Shown piece by piece: positions 1-12,791 of a stretch of 64,000 bases of DNA. The notes under the pieces are model-generated. The model worked only from the letters and a program-made list of their open reading frames with translations. It was not told the DNA's origin and made no database searches. Each line of letters starts with the position of its first letter. Position 1 is the stretch's first letter. The translations under genes were made by a program, and so were the position numbers. This DNA comes from Acanthaster planci (taxonomy: Eukaryota; Echinodermata; Asteroidea; Valvatida; Acanthasteridae): the NCBI RefSeq assembly GCF_001949145.1, contig NW_019091396.1, positions 1,627,313-1,691,312 of the forward strand, given 5' to 3'.

Positions 1-2260
1 ACCCTGCCTGTAGGAAATTAGTAACCTCTCACTATTGTGATGGAGTCGCACTTTTTGAGAAAACAATTTGCTTTTTAAAAAAAATTGACAAACGAGTGAG
101 GTTTTTGACTGATGGTGCTTTTCTTATATCATTAATTAAAAAATAATGAAGAACTTTTTTGAAGGTATTCGTGTTTTGTGAAGAAAATTTCACGTCGGGC
201 AACAGCAACTTGTGTTTTGTGAACCTCCTGTGCCCTGTTTATTTTCTTCTGAAAAGAAAAAACCGAAAAAAACTGGTGCTAGAATCCCTCGGCAGACAGG
301 CTGGCAAATGTAGCTTAGACTGTGAATGCTTGGGGGTGGTCCCTGAATAGATAATAGAAACTGTGTGCGTGTCTCTCTCTCCCGTGTGTGTTTCTTTTGT
401 GTTCCTAGTTGTGTCTTTGCTTCCTCAAAAGGCAGTCGGAAGTCTCTGGTTGGGAAGGTTTCACTGGTTCCATCTAGAAAAACTTCAAGACATCAAATGA
501 ACCGCAACTGAAGTTGTTGAGTAATCTCAACACATATGCACGTGTCATTCAGGTCACTGCATTTAAACCTCAAATTAAACATTTCATTTAGCACAGCATT
601 GTCATTAACAAAAGCACTTTTTTGTGTAAACATACCCTATTTTTCCAGCTTGGGGTAATACAAAGTACATGGTCTTTGGCTTTGAAAGGTCCCTAACTGC
701 TCAGCTCAGCGTTAAGTGAGTTTTTGAATTTCATTGCTGCTTTCTGTGTTTTTTCTTTCTTTCATTGTTTTATATAGTCAGAATAAAGCTTCCCTATGAT
801 AAAAAAAAATTGGTGTGATGCTTCTGTTCAATTCTATACATGTCAATCTGGCGTTTTCTTTGCTTAGCTTACACAGAGGGCAGTACAGCAAATCTGTGCC
901 ACAAATTGGGGGGGGGGGGAGGGAGGGATGGGAGACAGGAAAGGTGGGGGGAGAAGAGTTGCCCGGTCCTGACAAATTGAAAAGGGGGAGGTGGTGACTC
1001 CACAGAGGTCGATCGTGATATTTATTGCATCTTTGGTATGTATTCAGAATGGCATATTTATGGCTTTTTAAATTGTTCCCTTTTTTGAGTGATGTTGAAT
1101 GCATTTGAGTCATGGAAGTCTGAAAGATTCTGCGGCAATCGGCATTAATTTTTTGCTTGCCACAAAAAGTGTGGGGAGGATGATTCAATAGCCACTTGCC
1201 TAAAAGTGTAAGGTGATACATACCCCCTGGGTTTATGCCCATGATAGAAGGAATTCAGTGTCTTTCAAATGCTACTTCACCAAGTTTATTGTGGAAAACC
1301 AGTCTACATACTTGATAATTATGCGTTCTGTACTGAACTTCAGAGGGAACAGAAACGCAATCAAACAAAGGGCTTGTTAATTTTGAGGAAGAATTCAAGA
1401 ACTTTCAGTTTCAAGTCATGGTTTTCATCGAGAGGAGTAATGGGAGAAGAGTTTTCCAATGGAAGACTATAAATCGTGTCGTATGCTGACATAAATGTAA
1501 AGGGAAACTTGGTGAGCTTGAGTTTTCACCTAGGTCCTTGAAATCCCGTACTGAACTTCAGTGGCCTGATGGGATGGATAGCCTCCGTGTAAAGCGAACC
1601 TATTGATCTCCGTGGGAGAGTCAGCTATCACATGACTTTCCAAAACTGAAAACCTGTCCGAATAAGCAGAATTTCTAAAGTTCAAACAACATTATGGAAG
1701 GACAAAAGGGGCTAAAACCAGGGAGAAGGGACACTCTTTTTGGGTGGAGGTAGGGGTTTGGGAGGGACATAAACTTTTATCCAATCAAATTAATGGATTT
1801 TTTTCTGCGCGCGAATCTACTTGATAAGACGCCCTCTATTGTGAAGATAAAAAAAATCGATTCCACTTGTCATGTCTGTAAATCACGAAGTGGTCTGTTT
1901 CGCCCTTTAGTTCAGCTTTCTTCAGGTGCTTCATGGTTGTTCAGTTATTTTTCACGGGACTTCCATGTTTTTCAAGGTGGGTGAGACCCTAAGACAGGTA
2001 AAGATACAAGATATCTGACTAAAGTTGCGGTACAACATGGCCAGGTGATGGCAACAGTGTGGCATTACCACTGGCATTTTGTTCATTTTGGACGCGACGG
2101 CGCCCAGCCACATGTACACACTGCGATTTTTGCTGCCCTCTAACGTTAGTGCCATGCTGGAGCATTTGTTACCTCAGATGTCACAACATGTGAAATTTCA
2201 TTGAGCTCTCAACATTTCTGTTCATAATTCTTGAGTTTACCTACTTGCTACGCAACGGTG
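1..2260. other. 5' flank, no gene seen
   Basis: No open frame here resembles a known protein. Contents: an AATAAA with downstream A-run at 782-808 (discussed in the findings), a G-rich tract at 909-951, and pyrimidine/GT-rich sequence near 361-420. The 154-codon minus frame at 778-1242 has the low-complexity look of a chance ORF. This could hold the 3' end of a gene lying to the left, but no coding exon supports that. Confidence 0.6.
909..951 (+). other. G-rich tract, potential G-quadruplex
   Basis: A run of about ten G is followed by several further G-runs of three to six with short spacers (GGGAGGGATGGG and later GGTGGGGGG). Sequence-only prediction. A similar tract lies at 15121-15140 in intron 1. 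Confidence 0.5.
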
Positions 2261-2264
2261 GTGT

Positions 2265-2395
2265 CAGCAAGTCGTGTTTTGCAAGTCCAAGCTACAAGTC
2301 ATAGCTGGTATTTACAAGTCAAGTCACAAAAATAGCGACTCGAGTCCGACTTGAGTCCAAGTCACATGACTCGAGTCAGCAATTCTGCTACTCAA
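2265..2395. repeat. Degenerate CAAGTC/GACTCGAGTC repeat, probable DNA-transposon end
   Basis: About 130 bp built of imperfect CAAGTC, GAGTCC and GACTCGAGTC words in both orientations. This texture is typical of subterminal repeats of non-autonomous hAT-like elements in animal genomes. I did not find both ends, so this is probably a fragment. Compare the GTACTCG-rich block at 50248. Confidence 0.5.
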
Positions 2396-3048
2396 AGTTG
2401 CAATGAAATCCTATTTTAGCCTGATTTTCCGATTTTTTTTAAATGAAAGTTCCCAATGAACTCGTTTAAATGCGCCCCAAAATAAAATATATTTTCTTAT
2501 TAACTTATTATTGGGTAGGCCTATTCATGGTATTCTCGCAGTTGGGATGACATCAGCGAGTCTTTATTCTTCTCTCTGATTGGTCAGTTGGTGGCTATTC
2601 CATATTTCACATTCGAAACTGAAAGGGGCAAAAACACTTTTTGCTGTCTATGGGGAAAATTTGAATAATTGACAGGGGGCCTAAACTCTTAACCTTTACA
2701 TCAAATCTGCCCGAAATTTCACTGTTTATACACAATGATAACATGAATATCTCCCACACTACTGGAAAGTGTCAGTTGTTTTTAGCCTGTTGGAGCAAAA
2801 AAGGAGGAAAACATGCAAATCCCTGTATAAAGTGAATGGAGAGTTGCCCTTATGCCTAAGCGTGAGTGCAAAGAATGCAACAACGTCCGACCGCGAGAAT
2901 GCAAATGGACAACAACTAAAACAATGTCTTTATCTTAGTGTAGGATTTTCAGAGATTTGTTCAATCAAAGTGCACCACATAAGGGAATGTTCACTGATCT
3001 GAGTTACATGCTTTGCTTTCAGACACCACTGTTTTTGAACAGCATGTA

Positions 3049-3157
3049 CATGTATTCAGGGAAAGAATTCTACCTCCTGACTCCAGCGCAGTCATAAAGA
3101 TTCTACAGTAGCCTATGTATTCAGGGAAAGAATTCTACCTGCCGGACTCCAGTGCCA
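3049..3157 (+). repeat. Imperfect tandem duplication, about 65-bp period
   Basis: TGTATTCAGGGAAAGAATTC is followed in both copies by TACCT, a C/G-rich step and GACTCCAG. Copies start at 3051 and 3116. Only two units are visible. Confidence 0.7.
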
Positions 3158-3791
3158 TGGTTAGCAAAAAATTGGAAATATTTCTCTGTCCAAGATTCAT
3201 GTCTTCTCAGCATTTCTGCAATGACTAATCTTTATTGAGGTGCTAGCCTGCTAGGCCTAGATGAAAGTTGTTGAGGTAGGACGCAGCATTCTTTCTTGTA
3301 ATGTTACCAGTACTGAAGTCGAACTGAGTGAATTTGGTGTTTTTCAGTGTAGAATTTTGGCAACAATGCATGAGAAAAGTTGAGGGAAGCGTCTAAGTAC
3401 ACTACCTTAGGGGACTCTGTACACCCACAACGCCAGGCATTTTGAAATGTAGGCCTAGAATGTGTCCATCTGGGCAGCCCATCATTGCATGTATACATAA
3501 ATAATTCTGCTGCAACCAAGTCCTTTTTAGAGGTTTGTTTGCAATAAAAAAAACTAATGTCTGTTAAAGAAGTAGTATTTTTGCTTTAACAGAGTCATAG
3601 AGCACAGTGGAATTTGGCATACATGTAATTTCTGGTTCTTTTGTAATAAATGTTGCAAAGAAGTGCAAAAAAGCACATGTACATTTGCAGTGAGTGAAAT
3701 AATTGCCCCTTCACATGAGGTTACTTGTAACTAGCAACAATTGCAAATATCAACCAGTAAATATTTTGACTATAAAGACACATGTAAGCAG

Positions 3792-4025
3792 CAGTGGCAT
3801 AGGTAGGGTTTTATAGGTAGGGGAAGGGGCACAAAGGGGCACCAGCAACTTGTGGGGGGCACCAGCTTTCAGTGGTGTTTTTGGGGGGGCAAGTTTTTGT
3901 TAGCCTCGTTCAATATCCATTTCTCTGTGTTTTTTTTTTCAGTGGGGGAGGGGGTACCTGGGGGGCACCGGGAATTTGTGGGGGGCACGTACCCCCCCCA
4001 GGTCCTCCCTGTGGCTATGCCACCG
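3792..4025. mobile_element. Non-autonomous hAT-like MITE with 8-bp flanking repeats
   Basis: Left end CAGTGGCATAGGTAGGG and right end reading CAGGGAGG with CTATGCCACCG form imperfect terminal inverted repeats. The 8 bases before the element (GTAAGCAG, 3784-3791) and after it (GTAAGCCG, 4026-4033) match 7 of 8, as expected for an aged hAT target duplication. The inside is G-rich (GGGGCACC repeats) and has no transposase. Short CAGTGGCRTAG ends are common in hAT-derived MITEs. Confidence 0.75.
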
Positions 4026-4045
4026 GTAAGCCGAGAAATTTATTG

Positions 4046-4114
4046 GAGTGGGAGTTGAACCCATTAACTCTGAGACACTGCTCGGGTGCTTCACCAACTG
4101 ACCTACTGGTACCC
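4046..4114 (-). repeat. tRNA-like sequence (SINE head or tRNA relic)
   Basis: Read on the minus strand it starts GGGTACCAGTAGGTCAGTTGG, resembling an A box, and ends with GGTTCAACTCCC, resembling the B box GGTTCRANTCC. Spacing is tRNA-like, but I could not draw a clean acceptor stem or CCA-ready 3' end, so a tRNA-derived SINE or pseudo-tRNA is more likely than a working tRNA gene. It lies just right of the hAT-like MITE. Confidence 0.5.
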
Positions 4115-7100
4115 AGCCCTATGTTGGTGGTTCTTCCCGTATATCACTTTGTTCACATAAGTAAAAATTTTGTTCATGTGTGAGGCAGCTCCAGGTCACC
4201 AATGTCCGTGATGCCGTAATGCATTATGAAGACTGCGAGCATGATGATGCTTACACAGTATCGGGAATACCATAAACTTACGATTTTACAAGCATCTTCT
4301 CCTGCCCACCGGCCGTTAACTTCCACTTCTTTGTTTCCTTGCCTCTATGAAAATTGAGATGAATTGTCCCTTTGAATTGAGTCTGTGTGATATTTGGTGT
4401 CAAGAGAAAGGAGAGGAAATGATGAAATGATGCCTCTTGGTAATAGAAATACCGTGGACAGGACAGTACAGTAGTTTGTGTAAAGCCAAACAAACATTAG
4501 TTCTGTTTCCTATTACACTGAAAATATATTAGGGTGGTTGGTTGGGTAAACTATTTGTTTGTTACTCTAAATTTTTATAGCCCAAAAAATAAGAGTCGGA
4601 TGATGGTCTGTATTGTTAAGGGGGATGTGTATTTTTAGCAGGTACTAAGTCAGTGTCAGATTAATACTGTACATGTGTACGTCAATATTACTTATCAGTG
4701 CCGTGGTTGAGTAGGAAAGCAGCTGGTTGTTGAAATACAAACACACAAGAGCTGTCCATCTCATGCCCAAAAAAAATTAAAACAATACAATGTACAGGAC
4801 GATGTACATAAAATTAGGCTCGGGGCAAGGCGCTATAAGTTTTTATATTTTATTGAGTTGTCGAATTAAAAGACACAGGTTTCGCATGATTTCCCAGGTT
4901 GGGTCGAGAACAAGAAACACAGCTATTCTTTTGTTTGACCTAAAAAGAGATCCAAAACTGTTGCACTCCCTCTATGGGTAGTATGGGTCATTCCACATGC
5001 TTCCTGTCCTGCAGCGTACTGTATACACTGCTAACTAAAGCCCAGGCTTGTGCAGTTGGCTGTGATTGTAAATTGACCCTTAAATTTTTGTATCCAGTTT
5101 ACATAGTAAGGTTACTTGTTCATGTATGTCTGAATCAACATAGGACAGGGTGGGGAATATCCTGCTGGAAGATACATGTAGCTTTAAACAGAATATGGCT
5201 CAACAAGCCATTTGTCGCAAATCGATGAGAAATTAGATGATGGTCGAAGTTCCATCTAAGATGGTTGGATGATGAGTATAATTGGAATTGGATTGGTGCA
5301 TGGATATGCCGGATGAAACATGTACATATCCCTTAGGATTTGCTGTGGAAAAAGAAGGGAAAAATGAAGAAAAAGAAATGGGAAATCAAACTTGTTTTGG
5401 TTGGCTTCTCTGAAACAGGTGCAGGTCAGGACAGTGTTGGTCCCCTCATAGTCCTGTTGATCTGCAAATGACAATCCAAAGCAGAGGTGTTAATATACAT
5501 ATTCCCTTGAGTCCAAACCGCTTTAACACATGCTAGAGGACCGAGAAGTGTGACCTTAATTCTCAACACTTTCAAGAGGTTACCATGGTAACATTTGTGT
5601 GGGTGTTCACCCTGCTTCGGTCTGTATCGTCTTTTAGGTAAAACTGTGACAAGTTTGACAAAATGTTGTTCTTCCTTATGTTTTATTTGAAATGAGGCTT
5701 CTTTTTATTCACAGTCCCAAACTTTACCTGAAAACAGTAAAATTAAAAAATAAACAATTAATTTAATGTGAAAATTATGAAAAAAAATTTAAGTACACAG
5801 GTTCTTGTCACAGCTGTATTCTATGATCAGGACACAAATTAATTCACTTGCATATAAATTTACTTTACCACTCTTTTTACATTCGGACCTCAAGCAAGCA
5901 CGTTTCAGTGCTATGCAGCACTGATTATATTCAGAAAAACATAGTAAATCTGTATCAATACACGTCTTAATTTCATAAAAATCATTTTTTGAGGTTTGCT
6001 TTTTATATTTTACAGTGAAAAAATCCATACATGCCCATTTTAATCACAAGTTGGTCCAAATAGCCAGTTTAACTCGATTTGCGTGTTTGTGAGTGTAATT
6101 GTATGCGAACAGTATGATCCTCCCTACTGCTTTTCAGTACGTGACAAATTTTGGATGACCCTTTTACAACCCGGTGCTTCTTAAAAAATGTTGTTGTGCA
6201 CGCATGTACGTGCCTGAAGCTTTCCCACTTATATTTTACATGGGTCTTGTGAGCACCGGTAGTTAATCCCCTTCTCCCACCTGTCTGTTGGATGCATCAT
6301 CTGGCATGCCCTTAACCTTTTTTTCACCCAAGGGAGCTCAGATGAACAAGAAACTTGATTCCAACCAACACGATCAAGAGGAACCACCTCTGCACACATA
6401 GATTCTGCAACTTTTGCAACTTCTCACATAAGTGTGTGCTACCTGTAGTTGCAATAATTGTACATGTACATGCAGCATCATGCAGTTTGAGGCAAACCTA
6501 TATCAGTCATTTAGAAAAACAAACTGAGCTGGAGGCGTAATCCAGACTGATGCCTTTGACCCAACTGAAATGGAGGAAACTTAAATTCATCCATAACCAG
6601 TTGACGTTTTCATAATCCCCTCATTTCAGACCCGACAAAGCCCCAGCCTTTTGACACGTGTGTGAACTGAAAGGGCAGGAACAGGAATCCTATTGAAAAA
6701 AAATTGACATGATTTTTCCCAAAGAGAATTAGACCATGTTGCAATTGTCCACTATATTCAGGCTTTGGTTGTTCAAGTAGCTTTGCCTCTAGACATAGAG
6801 TGCTTTGTTTGTGCATCATTGGTCTACTCTCCGCAGCATGAACTCCAATTTCATGTGAACTCTAACCATGGAGGAAGGAGACCTGAGGGGGAAGTACCCT
6901 GGACAGTTCTCTGATATTAGTACTTTTTCACAACAAGCCTGCAAGAGTTTATCCAGTTTATATGTCATACAGTTACTTTGACACAAGTTTATGAAAATTA
7001 GACATATTAATGCCATTCTTTTGAAATGTCCATTTTTCCATGACAGGTATAAATGACATTTTTGCTGTAACCGAAATGATTCCCCTGTTCAGATGGGTAT

Positions 7101-7536
7101 TGCACTGCTGTTGGATTAGGCATGCATGATGTACTACAAATAAACTGAGTCCAACTGTTTATGTACACAGTTTATGGTGTCGGGATTTGCAGGGATGAGT
7201 AAGGTTCTACTAGTAAATCACTCTGGGGAGTTAGGGTTAATGTGCTCATTGCACTCAGAAAGACACTCATGATGCGGGAACTATACATGTAAATGATTGT
7301 ACTGGTAGACAAAACTTTTATTGCAGAAAATTGAAACTTTTCTGATGTACTTACAATGAATGTCGTTACGTGCATTTGGCTTGGGACAGCTGACATATTC
7401 CATTCCCCAACATTGGGATGGTCCGAAAAGAGCTCTTTAGACCAATTGTTCCAGCTAAATCACCTGACCTCATGGGTATCAAACATCAACAAACAGGGTG
7501 TCCGTCCGCAGCAAAGTGTGTCATAAATGTTGTTTA
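4115..7536. other. 5' flank, no gene seen
   Basis: AT-rich sequence with scattered ACATGTACA words and only short chance frames (under 90 codons). No splice-bounded coding segment or recognisable domain was found on either strand. Confidence 0.6.
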
Positions 7537-7740
7537 CCAAAAAGAATGCTGATTTTTGGTATTCACACATCAGTCGTCTGAGTACTCCACCACTGCACTG
7601 TCAGCTTTATTTTGGTATATGTAAATAACAAGTGTTTTTTCCAAAATAATGCCGATTCTTGGTATAGCTCAGCACGTCAGTAGTCTGAGTATTTTACCAA
7701 CTGTTAATTTTGGCTTTGTCTTCGGTGAATGACACTTGGG
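7537..7740. repeat. Two tandem units (about 104 bp) of a dispersed repeat
   Basis: Units starting CCAAAAAGAATGC (7537) and CCAAAATAATGCC (7641) share a GATTYTTGGTAT step, CAGTMGTCTGAGTA, TACCA-like sequence and GGCTTT-like sequence before a TTGGTRWATG step. A third related copy lies in the collagen gene at 42243-42320. Family not recognised. Confidence 0.55.
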
Positions 7741-7789
7741 ATGAACTTATGACACTGTGTTTGCTGATGTTCTATACCCACTATACATG

Positions 7790-10700
7790 TAGGTCACTTG
7801 ACTTGACTTCCAGGGTTGGGCTTTTCCTTCCTGCATGGTTTCACATGCAGTATGCGGGGTCTATGGCCGAATAATCTCCCAAGTAAAGGACAAGACCCAT
7901 GAGTTGAAAAAAAAAATTGGAGGGGCTTTTCCCTTCTTTAGACAAACTTGCATCAGTGTTAGCAAGGAACAAATTCAAACCTGTAACATGCGTTAATTTA
8001 CAGTTTTCCATTTAAGTGCTGCTGCCAATCAGCATTGCTTGATTTCAGTAATGGACATTGACATCCGATTTCCGTTGAGCCAGTTGCCCGGCACAGACTA
8101 AACCACATCCCTGTAATGTCTGCTTTCATGTGAGACATGGCATTTTTATATATGGTACCTTCTATTTTTCAGGGGTAGAGTGGGAAACAATGAGACAAAA
8201 TACCTAGATTTCAATATTTCTTGTTTACGAATTATGTGGTTGAACTGTTAGTTTTTCCCTGCATATGGTATTGATTGTTCTCAATTAATAAATGTGTTCA
8301 AGCCATTTCTGTAATGACACTTTCCTGTCTTGTTTCTCCATGTGCCTGATTTCTTGGGTAACATCACACTTTGTAAATTCACCATCATGAAAAGGTAGAC
8401 TTGGCTAGGTATCAGGCCAATTATAGTACTTGATTTACAGTTGTGCAATGCGACACCTAACATTTGTGTCCCTTGTTACAGTGCAAGCATCAAATTCCTG
8501 ACCAAGCTTTGTGCCTCAAGTGTTTCACCTTAGGTTTTGCTGCACTCAAACTAAACTTGAGCAGTACTTAGCATTCTACTTGATGTGCCACATGGAACAC
8601 AAATAAAGGCAGGACTAAAAAGGAGGTGTGGGTTGGCAATTGGGACTTTATTCTTTTCTGATTGATGAGCCTTATTAAATGATAAGTCTTCACATGTTTG
8701 CCTTGAACAAGCTTCCAGAAGGTCAGTCTTCCCTGCCATGATAACTTTGTGAACCACCATTTCCAGAGTTAAGTTCTCACTATTAAGGTTTTCCGTTCGT
8801 TTCTTTTTAATTTCACTTATTACTGATTTGTACCTTTTTTGTGGTGTATTCATAAGCGCACCCTCCCACCCTGGTTGATTGTACATAAACCCAGCACATG
8901 AAATTACCCTTTAATGGCTGGTGGTAGGTGGGTGATTGATGATGATTTTTGACCTCCGTTCACGCCAAAGGGCCCACTGAACTAATTCAAGCCCCATTGA
9001 AGACAGTGTAAAGTCGACCACGTTTGCAGCCCCAGTGTGTGTCATCGAAGTCCCTCAGGCCTCTCAAACAAAAACAATGTATTTGGGGGTCATTCAGCTT
9101 TCAATTGATTTTCAATTTTTAGTAGGTTAAATGTAAATTTTTTAATTATCCACCAAAAACAAACTCACCCCCCCCAAGTGAACGTTCCCAAGTCTGTCAG
9201 CAGCAATTTTTCAAATGACATCCCTCCACTTTTTTCTGGCTCTTGGCACAATTTTTCAATGGCATTTTTTCTCTGTGTTGCCCTGGGATGGGAGCCCTTG
9301 AATCTGGGGAGTTCATTCTGGGCAATTCTTACGCAATCCCACAATTTCTTGGGCCATACAATCTCCTCTTCTTCAAATAAACTGTTAGGGTACTTTTTGA
9401 GCACCTTGGCCTTGCAGACAATTTCCCTTGAATTGGGCAGGGCACCCCAAAGTGTCAAGCAGAATCACCAGGGGAAAAGCATAAAATTGCCACAGTTGTG
9501 CTCAAGTTTGGAGGTGGGTCATGAATGTCACGTTCATAATGTTCATTTTATCATTGACTTCAGTGGTTGCCAGGAATTTGATTGGAAAGTACAGGTGGTG
9601 CCATCAACAGTCCCAGCTTTGCCAAATTTCTGTGACCAAAAAGACTGATGGTCATGAAGTCCAGTAAAATTCCATAGAACATGATTCAATCTTGTAAGGC
9701 TGCATTTTCATGCAAAGAAAACAAAACCAGACTTTGGAGGTCAGTCTGGGACTTTAATTGTGTTCCCTCGAGTCTACTTACTTACGTGTGTGATACTATC
9801 ACATGTAGCTGGTTGGTTGTGTGAGAAAACAAGGTCCCTTCTGCACATGTTGCAATTGTTTTTTTGTTTTTTTTTGGCTTTTTTTTCTTCGTATAGTGGT
9901 GGTGTACATGTACATGTACCTCTGGGACTAGCCTTGCCTTGCAGGGAACTACCTTAGTAAAGGCATTCTTAAGGTCAGGTTGCTTGGTTTCATTTTTGGA
10001 TCAGTGAAATTTATAATTGGTGTTTTTGGGGTGCGAAAAAAGAGATGAAGACACTTTCTTAGGCACTGGAATTTGTTTACTGGGTACAAAGATGCTTAAG
10101 AAATTAAATATCTTTGGTTTGGCACTATGGTTCTATAAAGAATCCCGTGTGATTTCTTGGTAGGCAACCCCAATTATTTTTTTCCTTCAGTTGGAAATTA
10201 GAAGCTACATCAATGCTAGTGGGGATTGCAAGAAAGTATTTTCCTAGTTAAAACGTGCACTTGTAACATAAACTGAAAATTGCACAACTCTGGACATTTT
10301 ATCAGTGAAGAAAAAGCTTGTGATTCTGAATATTTTATTTATTTATTTGTTCAATGTTTGATTTCATTAGAGATAACAATTTTCACAGTTAGTGGACATA
10401 CTAGTATTGCGAAAAACGTAAACTTGAAATTTAGACAAAGAAAAACTGTATTGTTTTGCATCGTTGGTCATTGGTCAGGAAATTAAAGCAGTCCATAAAC
10501 TTAATGATGTAACCTTGATTAGTTTCACACCTAACCACTAATTACATGTTATTGGGAGGGGTGTTGTTAGGCCAAAATCTTGTATGTACTTACTCAGTAG
10601 GAGTCCTGATTTGTGAAGTGGTGAGAAATATGTGGACGGTACAAGTGTTTCATTTAATTATAATTGAATTCTTGTTAATATGTATATGTTTCTTCCACTG

Positions 10701-12646
10701 TATGAAAATGATTTGAAATTGGATAGCCATGTAGAGAAATTAGCTTCTCTGTTAAAACCTGTCAGATGAGTTGAATAAAAGCGGGACAGGTGGGTGCAAA
10801 CTGGGCCTCACTCTCAGGAGGTTTGCCTCAACAGGACACCATGTAATACTTCTGAAATTGTTGTTCTGTTTCTCCAAATTATGAGCTCGATCATCTCGCT
10901 TCAGACACACTGCTGAAGTACAAATGCGGTCCTGGACTTTTGCTGTGTGTTCCTTCTATGACCTTCCATGACCAACAGAATACTTATAAGATGAGTCTTT
11001 TCCTGCGTGCTCATCAGGAGAACTGCCATTTCCATATTCCAAGCGAGTTGTACTCAAAATTTGGCTGATCTACATGTACACACACCGACCGGTACAGTTG
11101 GGGCATGTATGCACCTGGTAGAACAAACACAGTTTTCCTTAAATTTCACAACTTCACTCATTCTTACCAACTTTTCTTTTCATGAGGACAGACAGGATAG
11201 ATCTCTACTTAATAATGTACATGTACATGTTGTGGGCATCAAGTAACACCCAGAGACATGATTCATATTTATATTTACCCAAAAATCAACATGTTACATT
11301 TTCCGACCCTAATATTTAGTAGTGCCACTGTCTGTATTTTTTGTCACGTCTCATAGTCGCTGTGGACCACTTTCTAAAGTGTTTTTGAACGACAATAAGG
11401 AGGGGGGTAGATGTAAATTTCTTTGAAAAAATGACTTTTCAGAAATATTAATTTTTGAAGCCTAATAATGTCTCTGTGTATTTTCGATTGAAGTACACAC
11501 TATGCCTGGGCATTAAGTTGGGATACAGTTTGTCTGACCTCGTAGAGAAAAAATTAGCGAGCACAAAAAAGTTCAAACAGTGAAAAAATTTAGGAAAATC
11601 ATTGTTTTCGACCAAGTGTATGTTAACTTTTTGCCCCAGCTGTATGTCGCTTCACGTGTTTATCTGTTTTCAGTGATAAATGCATATCATTTGGGTACAC
11701 CATACACTGCACGATACCTTTGGGAAGGTGCTTTTAAAATCATTATTCAGTTTCGTTTTGGGTGGAAAGCAGTACTTTTGTGCCTAATTCATATAATTTA
11801 CTGTGATTTCCCATTTGGCACCACGGTTCGTAATGCTATCGGACATTTTTGCTCCTGTTTTGGAAACAAAAGACCACTTGCAAAAAGGGTGTAGGATCTA
11901 AACAGTCATGTTTCATATCAGGCGAAGGTAATGTTTTAAGAGTTAATTTTTTACGTACAAAAAATTACTCTGGAAACACCCTCTCTTTAGGTACACGTAA
12001 TTACTTTGTTCAAAGTCCATCTTCAACCTTTACATATATTCCCTTGTCGATTTTATGTGTGTTTGTGATTTGTCCCGAAGCTAAAAGCATATTTGTTATT
12101 TTATATTGCCACTGTTCGATGTAACATGAATGCCCTTGGCTTTTGAAGCAACTTCAGTTGCCAGTCATCTGCCCTTGCTACATGTGCTTTCCCCCCAAAC
12201 CTTAATGCAGGTAAGCAGAGAAGCATTAATTCTCGGGCTTGACATGCCTTTCCTTGACCTGGGCCTCAAACTTCAGGGATTAAAAAACAGAGTCATTTTT
12301 ACCAGGGATTGGAACAACTTGGCTGCTCCCCCTTGAGGAGAGTGCAGCCTTGCCCATTGGGTTCTGCATGCTCTCAGCAACTGGCTTGCTCCCCTTGCCA
12401 AGACAGCAGAGTCAGGATCCCTTCTCATTGGCTGAAGGTCCGACCCCCCTAAGTGGCACTCCATCCCATAATACTAATGGTCCCTTAAAAGACCAGGGGC
12501 TGACATGGGCTGAATGAGCCCCGAAAGCTCACTCTTAGGCCCACTGACTTGTCGCCAAGGCTGTGTAGTCCCCTAGCTGTCTGAGGCAGATTGTGGAGGC
12601 AATTGGGTCTCAGTTGCCTCAGCTTTAGGGTGCACAAAGATTGTAC
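7790..12646. other. 5' flank and presumed promoter/5' UTR region
   Basis: No supported gene. The longest frames (156 codons + at 9178, 97 codons - at 9165, 111 codons - at 8551, 104 codons + at 11580) match nothing I recognise and overlap one another. ACATGTACATGT palindromes occur at about 9905-9918 and 11214-11228. The last few hundred bases before 12647 must include the transcription start and 5' UTR. TTAAAAG at 12485 is the nearest TATA-like word, but no initiator lies at the right distance, so I do not call a promoter. Confidence 0.5.
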
Positions 12647-12658
12647 ATGAGAGCTAGC

Positions 12659-12791
12659 ATGTATAGCTTTGTGGGCCGAAGTGCCCGCCCAAGGTGGGGC
12701 TTGCTTCTACTTTGTTTGGCTGTCTTCTGTGTGATGAGGATCAGCTGCCAGTCTCCAGGATCACCTGCATCATCATCATCATCTTCATCCT
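12659..12791 (+). CDS. Exon 1: signal peptide and serine run
   Basis: Codes 44 residues plus one base. Arginines at 7, 10 and 12 precede a hydrophobic core [12 protein letters not shown] (15-26); cleavage is plausible near SC|QS (30/31). Residues 38-44 are serines from a TCA-type trinucleotide run, and the first three codons of exon 2 extend this to ten serines. Donor GTAAGT. Upstream in-frame ATG at 12647 has T at -3, a poorer context than A at -3 for 12659. Confidence 0.9.

Noticed and set aside
778-1242. 154-codon minus-strand frame
   Set aside because: Composition is low-complexity (runs of Pro from a G-rich plus strand) and no family resemblance.
9165-9648. Overlapping 156-codon (+) and 97-codon (-) open frames
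   Set aside because: No recognisable domain, no splice context, overlapping on opposite strands; consistent with chance or an unrecognised repeat fragment.
12485-12491. TTAAAAG as a TATA box
   Set aside because: The nearest initiator-like TCACTCT is 46 bases from it, too far, and similar AT words are common in this region.
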